Shown here one piece after another: positions 1-8,590 of a DNA stretch of 64,000 nt. Numbering within the stretch: position 1 is the stretch's first letter; each line of letters opens with the position of its first letter. The notes under the pieces are model-generated. The model was not told where the DNA came from and made no database searches. It saw nothing but the letters and a program-made list of their open reading frames with translations. The stretch lies in the NCBI GenBank assembly GCA_904379015.1, contig CAJFHG010000007.1:1-64000 (forward strand), written 5' to 3'. Both the position numbers and the translations under genes were made by a program. The DNA is from Candidatus Paralachnospira caecorum (GTDB taxonomy: Bacteria > Bacillota > Clostridia > Lachnospirales > Lachnospiraceae).

Positions 1-147
1 TTACTGGCATCTGTGGATGTCCTGGTTTTTTATACCCTTTTTTACCATTTATCTGAAAAAGCTTGTTATTTTTTTATGAATTTCAAAGGTAGTATCACAG
101 ATGAACAGGAAACGTCAAATGTATTGGAAACGGAAAGGAGCGCTCAT

Positions 148-912
148 ATGGTATTTTATTTTACGGGTACGGGAAACAGTCTCTATATCGCGAAGCAGAT
201 TGAAAAAGAGCCTGTCAGTATCCCCCAGGTCATGCGGCAGGAGCATCTGGAATACAGGGCAGACGCTATCGGCATTGTGGCCCCTGTGTACGGACATGAG
301 GTTCCGGCCATGGTCAGGGATTTTCTGAAACGGGCGGTTTTTCATACGGACTATTTCTACATGATCCTGACCTACGGAAACCGGCACGGAGGCGCCTCTG
401 AGCTGGCGGCGCGGCTCTGCGCGGACTGCGGTATTCCGGTCAGCTACATCAATGTGATCATGATGGTGGATAACTGGCTGCCCGGCTTCGATATGGAGGA
501 ACAGAAAAAGATCGACAAGCATGTGGATGAGCAGCTGGCAGCGATCCTTGCGGATCTGAAGGCGCGCAGGAAGATGATCTCCGAGGTGACGGAGGAGGAC
601 CGGGAGGCCCACAGACAGTTTATGCAGCGGATGAGCCAGATGCCCGCGGATGCCTGGCAGAACCTGCTGCGGGTTGCAGACAGCTGTGTCGGCTGCGGGA
701 TCTGCGAAAAGGTCTGTCCCACCGATTCCATTTATGTGGTGGACGGAAAGGCAATGCACATTCCCGGAAACTGCCAGACCTGTCTGGCCTGTGCCCACGC
801 GTGCCCCCAGAAGGCCATCGGGCTGACGGTCCCTGAGAAAAATCCCGGGGCCCGCTACCGCAATCCCCACATTGCTCTGGAGGAGATCATCAGGGCAAAT
901 TCACAGATATGA
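148..912 (+). CDS. EFR1-type flavodoxin/ferredoxin fusion protein
   Basis: Predicted 254-residue soluble electron carrier. The N-terminus has a flavodoxin-type phosphate-binding loop (YFTGTGNSLYIAKQI, residues 4-18). The C-terminal part carries two 4Fe-4S ferredoxin motifs of the CxxCxxCxxxCP type (CVGCGICEKVCP and CQTCLACAHACP). This is the layout of the EFR1 family of clostridial proteins, presumed to shuttle electrons between flavin and iron-sulphur partners; the physiological partner is unknown. I chose the ATG at 148 because AAAGGAG lies just upstream and the flavodoxin strand begins right there; an in-frame extension to position 13 would add sequence unlike the family. The iron alcohol dehydrogenase follows 64 bp downstream in the same direction. 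Confidence 0.85.
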   Translation: MVFYFTGTGNSLYIAKQIEKEPVSIPQVMRQEHLEYRADAIGIVAPVYGHEVPAMVRDFLKRAVFHTDYFYMILTYGNRHGGASELAARLCADCGIPVSYINVIMMVDNWLPGFDMEEQKKIDKHVDEQLAAILADLKARRKMISEVTEEDREAHRQFMQRMSQMPADAWQNLLRVADSCVGCGICEKVCPTDSIYVVDGKAMHIPGNCQTCLACAHACPQKAIGLTVPEKNPGARYRNPHIALEEIIRANSQI

Positions 913-976
913 TGCAAATATGAAACAAAATGACAGATCAAACAATGAAAAATCTGATTGACGAGGAGGAACTACG

Positions 977-2122
977 ATGAACAAATTTACGTTTTCTTAT
1001 CCCACAAAGGTGTATTTTGGCGAAGGAGCTGCCGCGGATGCGCTGAAGCAGAAGCTTCCCAGGGTCGGGAAGACTGTGATGCTGGCCTATGGCGGCGGTT
1101 CTCTGAAAAAGAACGGAATTTATGATGAGCTGAAGGGGCTGCTTCAGGAGGCAGGCAAAGAGGTGGTGGATTTTTCCGGGATCATGTCCAACCCCACCTA
1201 CGCGAAGGTTCAGGAGGGGGCCGCGCTTGCGAGAGAGCAGCATGTGGATTTCATCCTGGCTGCGGGAGGCGGAAGCGTCGTGGACTGCTGCAAGGTGATA
1301 TCCGCCCAGGCTGTGATGGATGAGGACATCTGGTCCATGGAATACACGGAGGGAAAATTCCCTGCGGCAGGGATTCCCATGGGCGCGGTGGTGACGGCAT
1401 CCGGCACAGGGGCGGAGATGAATTCCGGCGCGGTCATCACCTGTGAAGAGAAGATGTGGAAGGGCCCGATCGTGGGAACCGCCGCTTCCTTCGCGGTCCT
1501 GGATCCTTCCTATACGGCTTCTGTTCCCGCCATGCAGGTGCTTTCCGGTGCCTTTGACACCCTGAGTCATGCCATGGAAACGTATCTCGGAACTTCTGAC
1601 AAGGACAATGTTTCAGATGACGCGGCGCTGGCGATCATGCGGAATACCGTTGTCAATATGCGGCGTCTGGTCGCCGATATCCATGATGTGCAGGCCCGCG
1701 GCAATCTCATGTGGGATTCAGCCATGGCGGAGAACGGCATTCTGAAGGTGGGACGCCTGACGGATTTCCAGGCTCATCAGATCGAACATCAGCTGGGCGC
1801 CTATACGGACTGCAACCACGGACAGGGACTGGCGGTGATCCAGCCTGTTTATTACCGCCATATTCTGAAGGACGCGGAGGAAAAATTCACCCGCTTCGCG
1901 AAAGAAGTATTCGGCGAGGATACGGCGGAGGCCGGACTGAAGGCGCTGAGCAGCCTGATCGAGGCGTGCGGACTGCCTACAAAGCTCGGACAGCTGAAGT
2001 CCAGAGTGCCGATCACGCAGGAGGTGCTCCGTCAGGTGGCTGACACCTGCAATATCATCAAATGCAATCCCCGGGAACTTTCCCGCGGCGAAATATATGA
2101 GATTCTTTGTGAATGCATGTAG
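977..2122 (+). CDS. iron-containing alcohol dehydrogenase (butanol dehydrogenase type)
   Basis: 381-residue NAD(P)H-dependent alcohol dehydrogenase of the Fe-ADH superfamily, full family length. The GGGS nucleotide-binding turn is at 97-100, and the metal ligands can be placed at Asp194, His198, His267 and His281 (AFDTLSHAMETYL, FQAHQIEH, CNHGQG). The family reduces aldehydes such as butyraldehyde during fermentation or detoxifies carbonyls; the exact substrate cannot be read from sequence. The start has GAGGAGG upstream. It sits with redox genes (EFR1 protein, flavodoxin remnants) and a LysR regulator, a common arrangement for carbonyl-stress clusters in Clostridia. The stop codon lies nine bases before a flavodoxin remnant. 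Confidence 0.9.
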   Translation: MNKFTFSYPTKVYFGEGAAADALKQKLPRVGKTVMLAYGGGSLKKNGIYDELKGLLQEAGKEVVDFSGIMSNPTYAKVQEGAALAREQHVDFILAAGGGSVVDCCKVISAQAVMDEDIWSMEYTEGKFPAAGIPMGAVVTASGTGAEMNSGAVITCEEKMWKGPIVGTAASFAVLDPSYTASVPAMQVLSGAFDTLSHAMETYLGTSDKDNVSDDAALAIMRNTVVNMRRLVADIHDVQARGNLMWDSAMAENGILKVGRLTDFQAHQIEHQLGAYTDCNHGQGLAVIQPVYYRHILKDAEEKFTRFAKEVFGEDTAEAGLKALSSLIEACGLPTKLGQLKSRVPITQEVLRQVADTCNIIKCNPRELSRGEIYEILCECM

Positions 2123-2130
2123 GAGGGAGC

Positions 2131-2265
2131 GATATAGACGAGACCATGCCGACCTTTCTGAATTCCTGTGAAGGCACAGCCGTTTATGGACAGCGGCGGA
2201 TTTCCGGCACGGATCAGATCAGCGGCTGGCTGGAGGAACTGAATTTAAATCTGGGGCAGGCATAG
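2131..2265 (+). pseudogene. C-terminal remnant of a flavodoxin
   Basis: A 45-codon open stretch without its own start, immediately after the alcohol dehydrogenase. It reads DETMPTFLNSCEGTAVYG and then RRISGTDQISGWLEEL before a stop. The 'isgtd..i..WL.eL' ending is typical of the last strand and helix of a flavodoxin of the family that accompanies such dehydrogenases. The first roughly 100 residues are missing, so this is the tail of a deleted gene. It may be read through at a low level but should not make a working protein. The family assignment is from memory of the C-terminal pattern. Confidence 0.55.
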
Positions 2266-2287
2266 CCCGGGAAAGGAAGAAAATCAG

Positions 2288-2732
2288 ATGAAAAAATTTG
2301 TGTGTGTGATGTTAAGTGTGATTATGACATTGTCACTGGCTGCCTGCGGGCAGACAGGAGGGCCGTCTTCGGAGTCCTCATCGTCAGAGGAGACTGCGGC
2401 GGAGGAGACCGCTTCTTCGGAGGAAACTTCGGCGGAGGAAGCCGGTTCCGGATCCGCCCAGGAGACAGCCGGAGGATCAGAAGGCGGCCGTGTCCTGGTG
2501 GCATACGGCGCCCATGATCATCGGAACCTTTCTGGAAAGCTACGATATGACAGGAAAAGAAATCTATCCGTTTACGCAGTCCGCGTCCATGGATACGGAG
2601 CAGTTTGACAATTCGATCGCTTTTGTGAGGGAAAATGCCGGAGCGGCCACGGTCCATGACGGACTGTTTACAAGACCTTCTGATACGGAAGGGATCGATG
2701 CCTATCTGTCGGCCAACGGTCTGATACAGTAA
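2288..2732 (+). pseudogene. lipoprotein-anchored flavodoxin with internal frame-breaking deletion
   Basis: The 5' part encodes a lipoprotein signal peptide (MKKFVCVMLSVIMTLSLAACG, lipobox LAAC), a Ser/Glu-rich linker and the first flavodoxin strand (GGRVLVAY). At about 2505 the reading frame breaks. The rest of a flavodoxin continues in another frame (APMIIGTFLESYDMTGKEI, then PFTQSASMD, to a stop at 2732). In intact relatives the FMN-binding loop and about 80 residues separate these two blocks, so the FMN site is gone. An upstream ribosome binding site (GGAAAGGAAG) remains, so a short lipoprotein with a nonsense tail ending at 2608 may still be made. It is nonfunctional as a flavodoxin. Confidence 0.75.
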
Positions 2733-2743
2733 GGAGTATGTTT

Positions 2744-3958
2744 ATGAAAAGACCAGAGATCATCATTCACATTTTGAGCGCGCTGGACGGAAAGATCACA
2801 GGCCCCTTTATGGGGGCCGCTTCCGTCCGGGCGGCGAGCGGGGAATATGCCAGGATCCGTTCGGAGTACCGGGCGGACGCATGGCTTTACGGTACTGTTA
2901 CCACGAAAGAATTCACAGGCGGACGCAGACCGGAGCTGGAAGAGACAGGGGATCCGGTTCCCGGCGGCGATTTTGCCGCGGTGCCGGACGCCGGTCTGTA
3001 TTATGTGTCGGTTGACACTCTGGGAGAGATCGGATGGGAGTCGGGGACTTTCCGGATGCCGGGACGGCCGGATGCCCATGTGATCGAGATCCTGACAGAG
3101 CGGACGCCCGCGGCCTACAGAAGGTATCTGCGCCGGCGGGGTGTTTCTTATATCCTGGCGGGAAAGGATGCTCTGGACTGCCGGGAAGCCTGTGAGAAGC
3201 TTTACGCGCTGTTCGGAATCAGGACCATGCTGGTGTGCGGCGGAGGAACTGTAAACTGGACCTTCCTGCAGCAGGGAATGGCAGATGAGATCAGCATTGT
3301 GCTGGCGCCTGCCGCGGACGGGAACAGAGAATCTGTGACGGTGTTTGAGCAGATGCCGGGGCTTCCGTCAGATCCCTTTGCGGAGTTTGAGCTGAAAGAC
3401 GTGGAACGGCTGAAGGACAGCGGACTTCATCTGGTCTATGCGCCGGCCGGCGGGGAGCGTTCCGGCAGTATGTCTCAGGAGGAGCCGTCCACTGCGGATC
3501 CCGGGAATGGGAACCCCGGAGAAGAAACGGCACAGGCGGCGGCCCATCCGGAAGAAATCCGGGGAATGGTGCTGCTGTATCCGGCTTTTGTCCTGGCGGA
3601 CCGGGCCAACGAGCTGTTCGGGGATGTCAGCGAGATCCCGGATACGTATCATTTCATGTGGATGGATGTGGGCAGGGCCTATTTTGAACCGCTGATTGGT
3701 TATGACATTTATCAGGCAATCGGAACGTATGACCGGGATGTGCTGCTGATCCATGGAGACGCGGACAGCATTGTGCCTCTTTCTTATTCGGAACGGGCAC
3801 TGGAAGTTTACCCTTCGGCAGAGCTGAAGGTGGTGGAAGGCGGAGGCCATGGATTTTACGGGGAAGATGCCGGGCAGGTGACCGGATGGATGCTGGATTA
3901 TCTGGAGGCGCAGAGTGAAGTGGCCGACTGGGTGGCAGGACTGGATCTTGCGGGCTGA
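2744..3958 (+). CDS. in-frame fusion: RibD C-terminal (dihydrofolate reductase-like) domain joined to the end of an alpha/beta hydrolase
   Basis: 404 residues from the ATG at 2744 (AAGGAG seven bases upstream; ATG 2738 is less well spaced). Residues 1 to about 235 form a RibD C-terminal/DHFR-like reductase: HILSALDGKITGPF at the start, a VCGGGTVNW nucleotide-binding segment and LHLVYAP at the end, the normal end of that family. After a linker rich in Gly, Glu and Pro, residues from about 265 match only the second half of an alpha/beta hydrolase (HPEEIRGMVLLYPAFVLAD, then IHGDADSIVPLSYS and GGGHGFYGE). The Asp and His of the hydrolase triad remain but the GxSxG nucleophile half is absent. The reductase part could still work; the hydrolase part cannot. 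It looks like the product of a deletion between neighbouring genes. Confidence 0.75.
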   Translation: MKRPEIIIHILSALDGKITGPFMGAASVRAASGEYARIRSEYRADAWLYGTVTTKEFTGGRRPELEETGDPVPGGDFAAVPDAGLYYVSVDTLGEIGWESGTFRMPGRPDAHVIEILTERTPAAYRRYLRRRGVSYILAGKDALDCREACEKLYALFGIRTMLVCGGGTVNWTFLQQGMADEISIVLAPAADGNRESVTVFEQMPGLPSDPFAEFELKDVERLKDSGLHLVYAPAGGERSGSMSQEEPSTADPGNGNPGEETAQAAAHPEEIRGMVLLYPAFVLADRANELFGDVSEIPDTYHFMWMDVGRAYFEPLIGYDIYQAIGTYDRDVLLIHGDADSIVPLSYSERALEVYPSAELKVVEGGGHGFYGEDAGQVTGWMLDYLEAQSEVADWVAGLDLAG

Positions 3959-4036
3959 CGCTTCTGCTTCACAGGGAACTGCGTTCCCTATAAAACAAAA
4001 ATGCTCCGCAGGATTTTTTTACAGAATACGCGGCCG

Positions 4037-4942
4037 TTATGGTTCTGTCCCATTATGGGGCGAAAGGGTTCCGGCGTCGTCTCTGATATACTGGATAAAA
4101 CGGGAAACGACAGGAGAAAAAGCCTGATTCTTTTTCCACACAAGGACGGCGCCTGTCTGGAGCGAGGGCGAGAAGGGAATGAAGCGCAGATCCCCGTACA
4201 CATCCTCGAGAAGCCGGAAGCAGATCGCGGCGCCGACCCCGTTTTTCACCATGTTGGCCGCGTTCAGGAGCAGGTTGTAGGTGGCCGCGATCTCGATCCG
4301 GTCAAAATAATCGCCGAACCAGTTGGCAAGCTCATTCTGTACGCTTTCCCGCTGTGAAAGGAGGATCGGAGTATCTGCCAGATCAGCGGGAGAGACCGAA
4401 GTCTTCTGGCACAGAGGAGAATCCTTTCTGACCAGAACGCCCCACTGTTCCAGATCGGGCAGCCGGATAAAATCATATTTTCCCATATCTACAGGTTCCA
4501 GAAGGAGGCCCATATCCAGGATTCCCTTTTCGAGCCTGTCTTTGATGTCGTCGGCGCTGGCGCTGTAAATATTGTAGCGGACGAGGGGATGGAGGCCGCG
4601 GAAGGCGGCGATCCGCCGGGAGAGAAACGTCATATTCTGTGTTTCGCCGCAGCCGATCATGATCTCCCCTGTCAGTTCTCCGCCGTGATGGCGGGCGAAT
4701 TCCTGCTCTGTTTTCTCCGCCAGGCTGACAATCTCCTGGGCGCGCCGCTTCAGGAGCATTCCGTCGTCGGTGAGGACGACGCGGTGTTTGCTCCTGTGAA
4801 AAAGCTGGGTCCCCAGCTCCTTTTCCAGCTGGATCAGCTGTCTCGAGAGAGTCGGCTGGGTGAGATGGAGGAGGGCGGCCGCTCTGGTGATGTTTTCTTC
4901 TCTGGCCACCATCAGGAAATATTTTAAAACCCGGATTTCCAT
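4037..4942 (-). CDS. LysR-family transcriptional regulator
   Basis: 301 residues, the normal LysR length. The N-terminal winged helix-turn-helix is clear (VLKYFLMVAREENITRAAA, LTQPTLSRQLIQLEKELG), followed by the usual periplasmic-binding-protein-like effector domain. A GGAAGGAAG ribosome binding site precedes the ATG. It is convergent with the damaged redox cluster (ending at 3958) and divergent from the epimerase gene at 5137, so it could regulate either. LysR regulators of this kind commonly sit beside flavodoxin/alcohol dehydrogenase clusters. The ligand is unknown. Confidence 0.88.
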   Translation of the reverse strand: MEIRVLKYFLMVAREENITRAAALLHLTQPTLSRQLIQLEKELGTQLFHRSKHRVVLTDDGMLLKRRAQEIVSLAEKTEQEFARHHGGELTGEIMIGCGETQNMTFLSRRIAAFRGLHPLVRYNIYSASADDIKDRLEKGILDMGLLLEPVDMGKYDFIRLPDLEQWGVLVRKDSPLCQKTSVSPADLADTPILLSQRESVQNELANWFGDYFDRIEIAATYNLLLNAANMVKNGVGAAICFRLLEDVYGDLRFIPFSPSLQTGAVLVWKKNQAFSPVVSRFIQYIRDDAGTLSPHNGTEP

Positions 4943-5090
4943 GGCTGTGTCACTTCCTTCCGTTGTTTCGCGTAATCGGTATGCTACAGGGAAAATTATA
5001 CTATGCTGCCCGGAATTGCGCCAGAAAAAATTGGACTTTCACACGGCGAAATAGTATTTTACACCCCTTTTCGTAACTCAAATCTTGTAT

Positions 5091-5096
5091 TATAAT
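5091..5096 (+). promoter_or_regulatory. candidate -10 box upstream of the epimerase gene
   Basis: A consensus TATAAT lies 41 bases before the chosen ATG at 5137, within the intergenic gap shared with the divergent LysR gene. The -35 region is poor (TTTTCG/TTTCGT), which would fit a promoter needing an activator such as the neighbouring LysR protein. Assigned by eye only. Confidence 0.4.
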
Positions 5097-5136
5097 CAGT
5101 ATATGAATAAAAATATTGTTTACGGAGGAACAGCAT

Positions 5137-6384
5137 ATGAGTGCCATCAGTAAAAAGTATCAGATCGATACGGAAGAAAACAGAGACTTTCTGAAAGAGA
5201 TACGGAACGGATTGTTGAATTTCGGACACAAATTTCCGTCTCCCGGCGGCAGCGCCTACTATCTCAGTGATGACGGAACTCCCTGGAAGGACCGTGACCG
5301 CGAGGCTTATGTGACAAGCCGTATGGCACATGTATACAGCATCGGTTCTTTCCTGGGACATGAGGGAAGCGAAGAACTGGCGGACGCGGCGATCAGGGGC
5401 CTCAGAGGAGAGCTCCGCGACCAGGAAAACGGCGGCTGGTATGCCGGACTGAGGGCGGATGGCAGTTTCCTGCCCAATAAACAGTGCTATGCCCACGCTT
5501 TTGTGATCCTGGCCGGCACATCCGGAGTCCTTGCGGGGAGGCCCGGCGCGGAAGAGCTTCTTGAGGAAGCGCTCAAGGTGTATGACCAGCGTTTCTGGAA
5601 TGAAGAGGAAGGGCTTTCCTGCGACACCTGGAATACAGAGTTTACCGTGATGGATGATTACCGGGGACTCAATGCCAATATGCATACAGTGGAGGCGTTC
5701 CTGGCTGTGGCCGACGCGGTCGGAAAAGAAGAGTACCGGGTGAGAGCCGGCAGGATCATCGACCGTGTGCTCGGATGGGCTTCCGGCAACAGCTGGCGGA
5801 TCCCTGAGCATTATACAAAGGAATGGGTGGCTGACACCGAATTCAACAAAGATCATCTGGACGACCAGTTCAAGCCCTACGGAGCTACTCCCGGCCACGG
5901 GATTGAGTGGGCGAGACTGATCGCGCAGTGGGCGCTTTCTACATATAAAGACGACAGGGAAGGCGCGGCAAAATACATCGAGGCTTCCGAGAATCTGTTC
6001 AACCGGGCCATCGAGGACGCCTGGAACGCGGACGGCGCGCCGGGCATCGCCTACACCACAGGCTGGGACGGAAAGCCCATCGTTCATGACAGGATGCACT
6101 GGGTACTCGCGGAGGCGATCAATACATCCGCGCTTCTTTACCATGTGACCGGCAAGCCGAAATACGCCGACGACTACGCGATGTTCATGGAATATCTGGA
6201 TGAGAAGGTGCTGGATCATGTAAATGGTTCCTGGTTCCATCAGCTGGATCAGAACAACAATCTGATCGGAACTGTGTGGCCCGGAAAGCCGGATATCTAT
6301 CACGCGCTGCAGGCAACTCTGATCCCCTATTACGCGCCTGACACCTCCATCGCGCTGGCGGTCAAGAAGGGCCTGAGCATCTGA
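5137..6384 (+). CDS. AGE-family sugar epimerase/isomerase (N-acylglucosamine 2-epimerase-like)
   Basis: 415 residues, matching the (alpha/alpha)6-barrel family that includes N-acylglucosamine 2-epimerase, cellobiose 2-epimerase, mannose isomerase and sulfoquinovose isomerase YihS. The C-terminal block HDRMHWVLAEAINTSAL and GKPDIYHALQATLIPYY contains the conserved His residues of the active site. The GKPDIYHA form resembles the mannose/YihS-like isomerases more than the acetylamino sugar epimerases, but the substrate is not decided by this. The ATG at 5137 is preferred over an upstream TTG because GGAGGA is correctly spaced. The next gene starts 24 bases after its stop and encodes a DUF4432 protein, so the two probably act on the same sugar. 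Confidence 0.85.
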   Translation: MSAISKKYQIDTEENRDFLKEIRNGLLNFGHKFPSPGGSAYYLSDDGTPWKDRDREAYVTSRMAHVYSIGSFLGHEGSEELADAAIRGLRGELRDQENGGWYAGLRADGSFLPNKQCYAHAFVILAGTSGVLAGRPGAEELLEEALKVYDQRFWNEEEGLSCDTWNTEFTVMDDYRGLNANMHTVEAFLAVADAVGKEEYRVRAGRIIDRVLGWASGNSWRIPEHYTKEWVADTEFNKDHLDDQFKPYGATPGHGIEWARLIAQWALSTYKDDREGAAKYIEASENLFNRAIEDAWNADGAPGIAYTTGWDGKPIVHDRMHWVLAEAINTSALLYHVTGKPKYADDYAMFMEYLDEKVLDHVNGSWFHQLDQNNNLIGTVWPGKPDIYHALQATLIPYYAPDTSIALAVKKGLSI

Positions 6385-6408
6385 AACGCAAAGGAAGGGT
6401 ACTGAAAA

Positions 6409-7467
6409 ATGAGCAAAAAGGAAGAACTGTATCAGTATGTAGGCAGCATGCAGCAGCTTGCGTATGTGCGGAGCCTGAAATATGATGAGGGACAGGCCTC
6501 GGAAATGAAGGCGAAACAGGTCAAGAACGGTCCCATGAGCTTCACGGTCATGACGGACAAATGCCTGGACATCGGAGAGCTGTCCTATAAAGGGATCCAG
6601 CTGAATTTTCTGGCGAAGCAGGGGCTTCAGGGACCGGTGTTCGGAAAGTCCCAGGATCAGGTGAAAAGCATTATGGGCGGCCTGTTTTTCACATCCGGAC
6701 TGGAAAATATCGGCGCGGCCTTTGAGAAGGACGGAAAGCTGTATCCCATGCACGGCAGCATGCGCCTGGCTCCCGCGGAGCATGTGGGAAGCAGCGCCGG
6801 ATGGGAAGGCGATCAGTATGTGATGTCTGTCGAAGGCGAGGTCCGGCAGGCGGCGCTGTTTGGAGAAAACGTGGTGCTGCGCCGGAAGATCGAGACGGTT
6901 TTCGGCAGCCGGCAGATTGTGATCACAAACGAGATCGAGAATGAGGCCTATGAAGACGTGAGCAAGATGCAGCTGTATCATTTCAATGTGGGATATCCTC
7001 TGCTGAGTGAGAAAGGCGAGATCGTGCTGCCCACAAGAGAGGTGAAGGACCGGGATGATCTGAATTATGAGGATGCCAGTCACTGGAATCAGATGTCGCC
7101 GCCCATCGCCGGCGCCACAGAGAGCGTTTATCTCCATGATCTGGCGGCTGATGAAAACGGAGAGACCTTTGCGGCCTATGTCAACGAAGAGCTGGGCCTG
7201 GGACTGAAGGTTGAATTCCCGAAGGAGAAGCTTCCTTATTTCGTACAGTGGAAGTCTCTGGGCGCGGGAGATTACGCTATGGGACTGGAACCCTCCAATT
7301 CCCATATTTTGGGCAGGCTTTATCATGAAGCGAACGGAACGCTTCCTGTGCTGAAGCCCTTTGAAAAGGAGACGGTTGTGCTGAAGGTCACGGTGCTGGA
7401 CGGCGCTGATGAGATCGCGGAAGTAAAGCGGGAGGCGGAGCGTTTGGCTTACCGCCCGGAAAAATAA
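6409..7467 (+). CDS. DUF4432 / aldose 1-epimerase-like protein
   Basis: 352-residue cytoplasmic protein with the look of the DUF4432 group of galactose-mutarotase-fold proteins (VMTDKCLDIGELSYKGIQL near residue 50, GGLFFTSGLENIG near 90, MHGSMRLAPAEHVG, MGLEPSNSHILG near 290). Members are thought to act as mutarotases or epimerases on sugars and sugar acids; no reaction can be assigned here. It follows the AGE-family isomerase in an apparent two-gene operon that ends at the hairpin at 7503. A sulfoquinovose or uncommon aldose pathway would fit an isomerase plus mutarotase pair, but no kinase, aldolase or transporter is adjacent. Confidence 0.75.
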   Translation: MSKKEELYQYVGSMQQLAYVRSLKYDEGQASEMKAKQVKNGPMSFTVMTDKCLDIGELSYKGIQLNFLAKQGLQGPVFGKSQDQVKSIMGGLFFTSGLENIGAAFEKDGKLYPMHGSMRLAPAEHVGSSAGWEGDQYVMSVEGEVRQAALFGENVVLRRKIETVFGSRQIVITNEIENEAYEDVSKMQLYHFNVGYPLLSEKGEIVLPTREVKDRDDLNYEDASHWNQMSPPIAGATESVYLHDLAADENGETFAAYVNEELGLGLKVEFPKEKLPYFVQWKSLGAGDYAMGLEPSNSHILGRLYHEANGTLPVLKPFEKETVVLKVTVLDGADEIAEVKREAERLAYRPEK

Positions 7468-7502
7468 GCGGATATCATGTGCAGCTAAAATAAAATAAGA
7501 AA

Positions 7503-7534
7503 GAACAGGAGCCTCTGTGCGGAGGCTCCTGTTC
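7503..7534 (+). terminator. strong hairpin ending the epimerase operon
   Basis: A perfect 13-bp inverted repeat (GAACAGGAGCCTC with GAGGCTCCTGTTC, 6-base loop) begins 36 bases after the stop of the DUF4432 gene. The following tract (CTGGTTTC) is only weakly T-rich, so termination may be partly Rho-assisted. Confidence 0.75.
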
Positions 7535-7662
7535 CTGGTTTCATAGGAAACCGCGTTCTTTCAGGGACATATGCCGCGCCGGTTTTTCGGAAAATCCGAG
7601 GGCAGCACACAAATTTCACAGTTTTTTCACAAAATTTTCATAAAAAAGCGGGGGTGCAGCCG

Positions 7663-7691
7663 TTGACATTAGAAAATATGCGTGCTATAGT
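7663..7691 (+). promoter_or_regulatory. sigma-A promoter of the L25 gene
   Basis: TTGACA at 7663-7668, a 17-base spacer and an extended -10 (TGCTATAGT, -10 hexamer 7686-7691). The segment from the spacer end to about 14 bases past the -10 box is nearly the same as in the Hsp20 and ClpB promoters. Confidence 0.85.
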
Positions 7692-7772
7692 ACGGGTATA
7701 ACAAACGGGGCGGATCAGCAGACAGCAGCCGCAGCCGCTTGAAATTTATCAGATTTTGGAGGAAGAGATAAA

Positions 7773-8366
7773 ATGGATACTTTAAAAGCTGAAAAAAGAA
7801 CAATGGATGTGAAAGCGAAGAAGCTGAGAAGAGAAGGCTATGTAATCGGAAATATGTTCGGCAAAAAGATTGAAGGATCTATTCCGGTACAGATGCATAA
7901 AAAAGATGTGGATACGATCCTGAAGACCAGCGGCAGAGGCAGCCAGATCATGCTGGATGTGGACGGACAGGTTTACGATGTACTGATCAAGGATATCGCG
8001 TACAATCCCTTAGCGGGAAGAATCGACGACATCGATTTTCAGGCCCTGGTAAGCAATGAAAAAGTTAATTCAGTCGCCGAGGTAGTGCCGGTGGATCATG
8101 AGAAAATCGCGGAAGGCGTTCTTCAGGTGGAGATGGGCGAGATCTATTACAGAGCGCTGCCGGCAGATCTGGTTGACAAGATCAGAATCGACGTAGGAAG
8201 AATGAAGATCGGCGATGTGATCTGCGTAAAGGATCTGGAGATTGCCTCCAATCCGAAGATTGAACTTCTGGCAGATCCGGAGGCGCCGGTGGTGTCCGTA
8301 ACGGCAATCCGCAACGCTCCGGTACCGGAAAATGAAACAGAAGAAGGAGAAGCAGCCGAAGAATAA
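7773..8366 (+). CDS. rplY: ribosomal protein L25, general stress protein Ctc type
   Basis: 197 residues: an N-terminal 5S-rRNA-binding L25 domain (residues about 1-90) plus the longer C-terminal beta domain that defines the TL5/Ctc form. The opening segment KRTMDVKAKKLRREGYVIG is a good match to the RNA-binding start of the family. It binds 5S rRNA in the large ribosomal subunit and in Bacillota is often stress-induced. A GGAGGAAG ribosome binding site precedes the ATG. It is a single-gene unit with its own consensus promoter and a terminator at 8401. The Glu-rich tail (ETEEGEAAEE) is usual for the group. Confidence 0.9.
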   Translation: MDTLKAEKRTMDVKAKKLRREGYVIGNMFGKKIEGSIPVQMHKKDVDTILKTSGRGSQIMLDVDGQVYDVLIKDIAYNPLAGRIDDIDFQALVSNEKVNSVAEVVPVDHEKIAEGVLQVEMGEIYYRALPADLVDKIRIDVGRMKIGDVICVKDLEIASNPKIELLADPEAPVVSVTAIRNAPVPENETEEGEAAEE

Positions 8367-8400
8367 AAACAGAGTGACCGCAGACCGGCCGCACTGCCCG

Positions 8401-8428
8401 GGAGAGGACAAAAAGTCCTCTCCTTTTT
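8401..8428 (+). terminator. Rho-independent terminator of rplY
   Basis: Perfect 9-bp stem GGAGAGGAC/GTCCTCTCC with an AAAAA loop followed by TTTTT, 35 bases after the rplY stop. The rest of the 343-base gap to the Hsp20 gene is GC-rich at first (8430-8540, no gene seen) and then becomes the AT-rich Hsp20 promoter. Confidence 0.92.
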
Positions 8429-8590
8429 GCGCGGTACGCCCGGAGGGGCGCTGCGTGGCAGCGGCACGCAGCCGGGCGCCGACCGAAGCGGAGCGGAAAT
8501 CTGCCGTGCCTGCACAGGCAGGGATCCGACGGACAGCGGTCATCGAGAAATCGTAAAATGTGAAAAAAATGTGAATTCTGAAAGAAGTGC

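Noticed and set aside
1-147. In-frame extension of the first gene to position 13
   Set aside because: The added residues are unlike the family and the ribosome binding site points to the ATG at 148.
5059-7326. 755-codon open frame on the minus strand opposite the epimerase and DUF4432 genes
   Set aside because: It is antisense to two well-supported genes, has no recognisable domain and an amino acid composition rich in His, Arg and Leu, typical of frames opposite GC-rich coding sequence.
8430-8545. GC-rich stretch after the rplY terminator considered as a structured RNA
   Set aside because: Some self-complementarity is visible, but there is no consistent long stem or known RNA pattern; not enough for a call.
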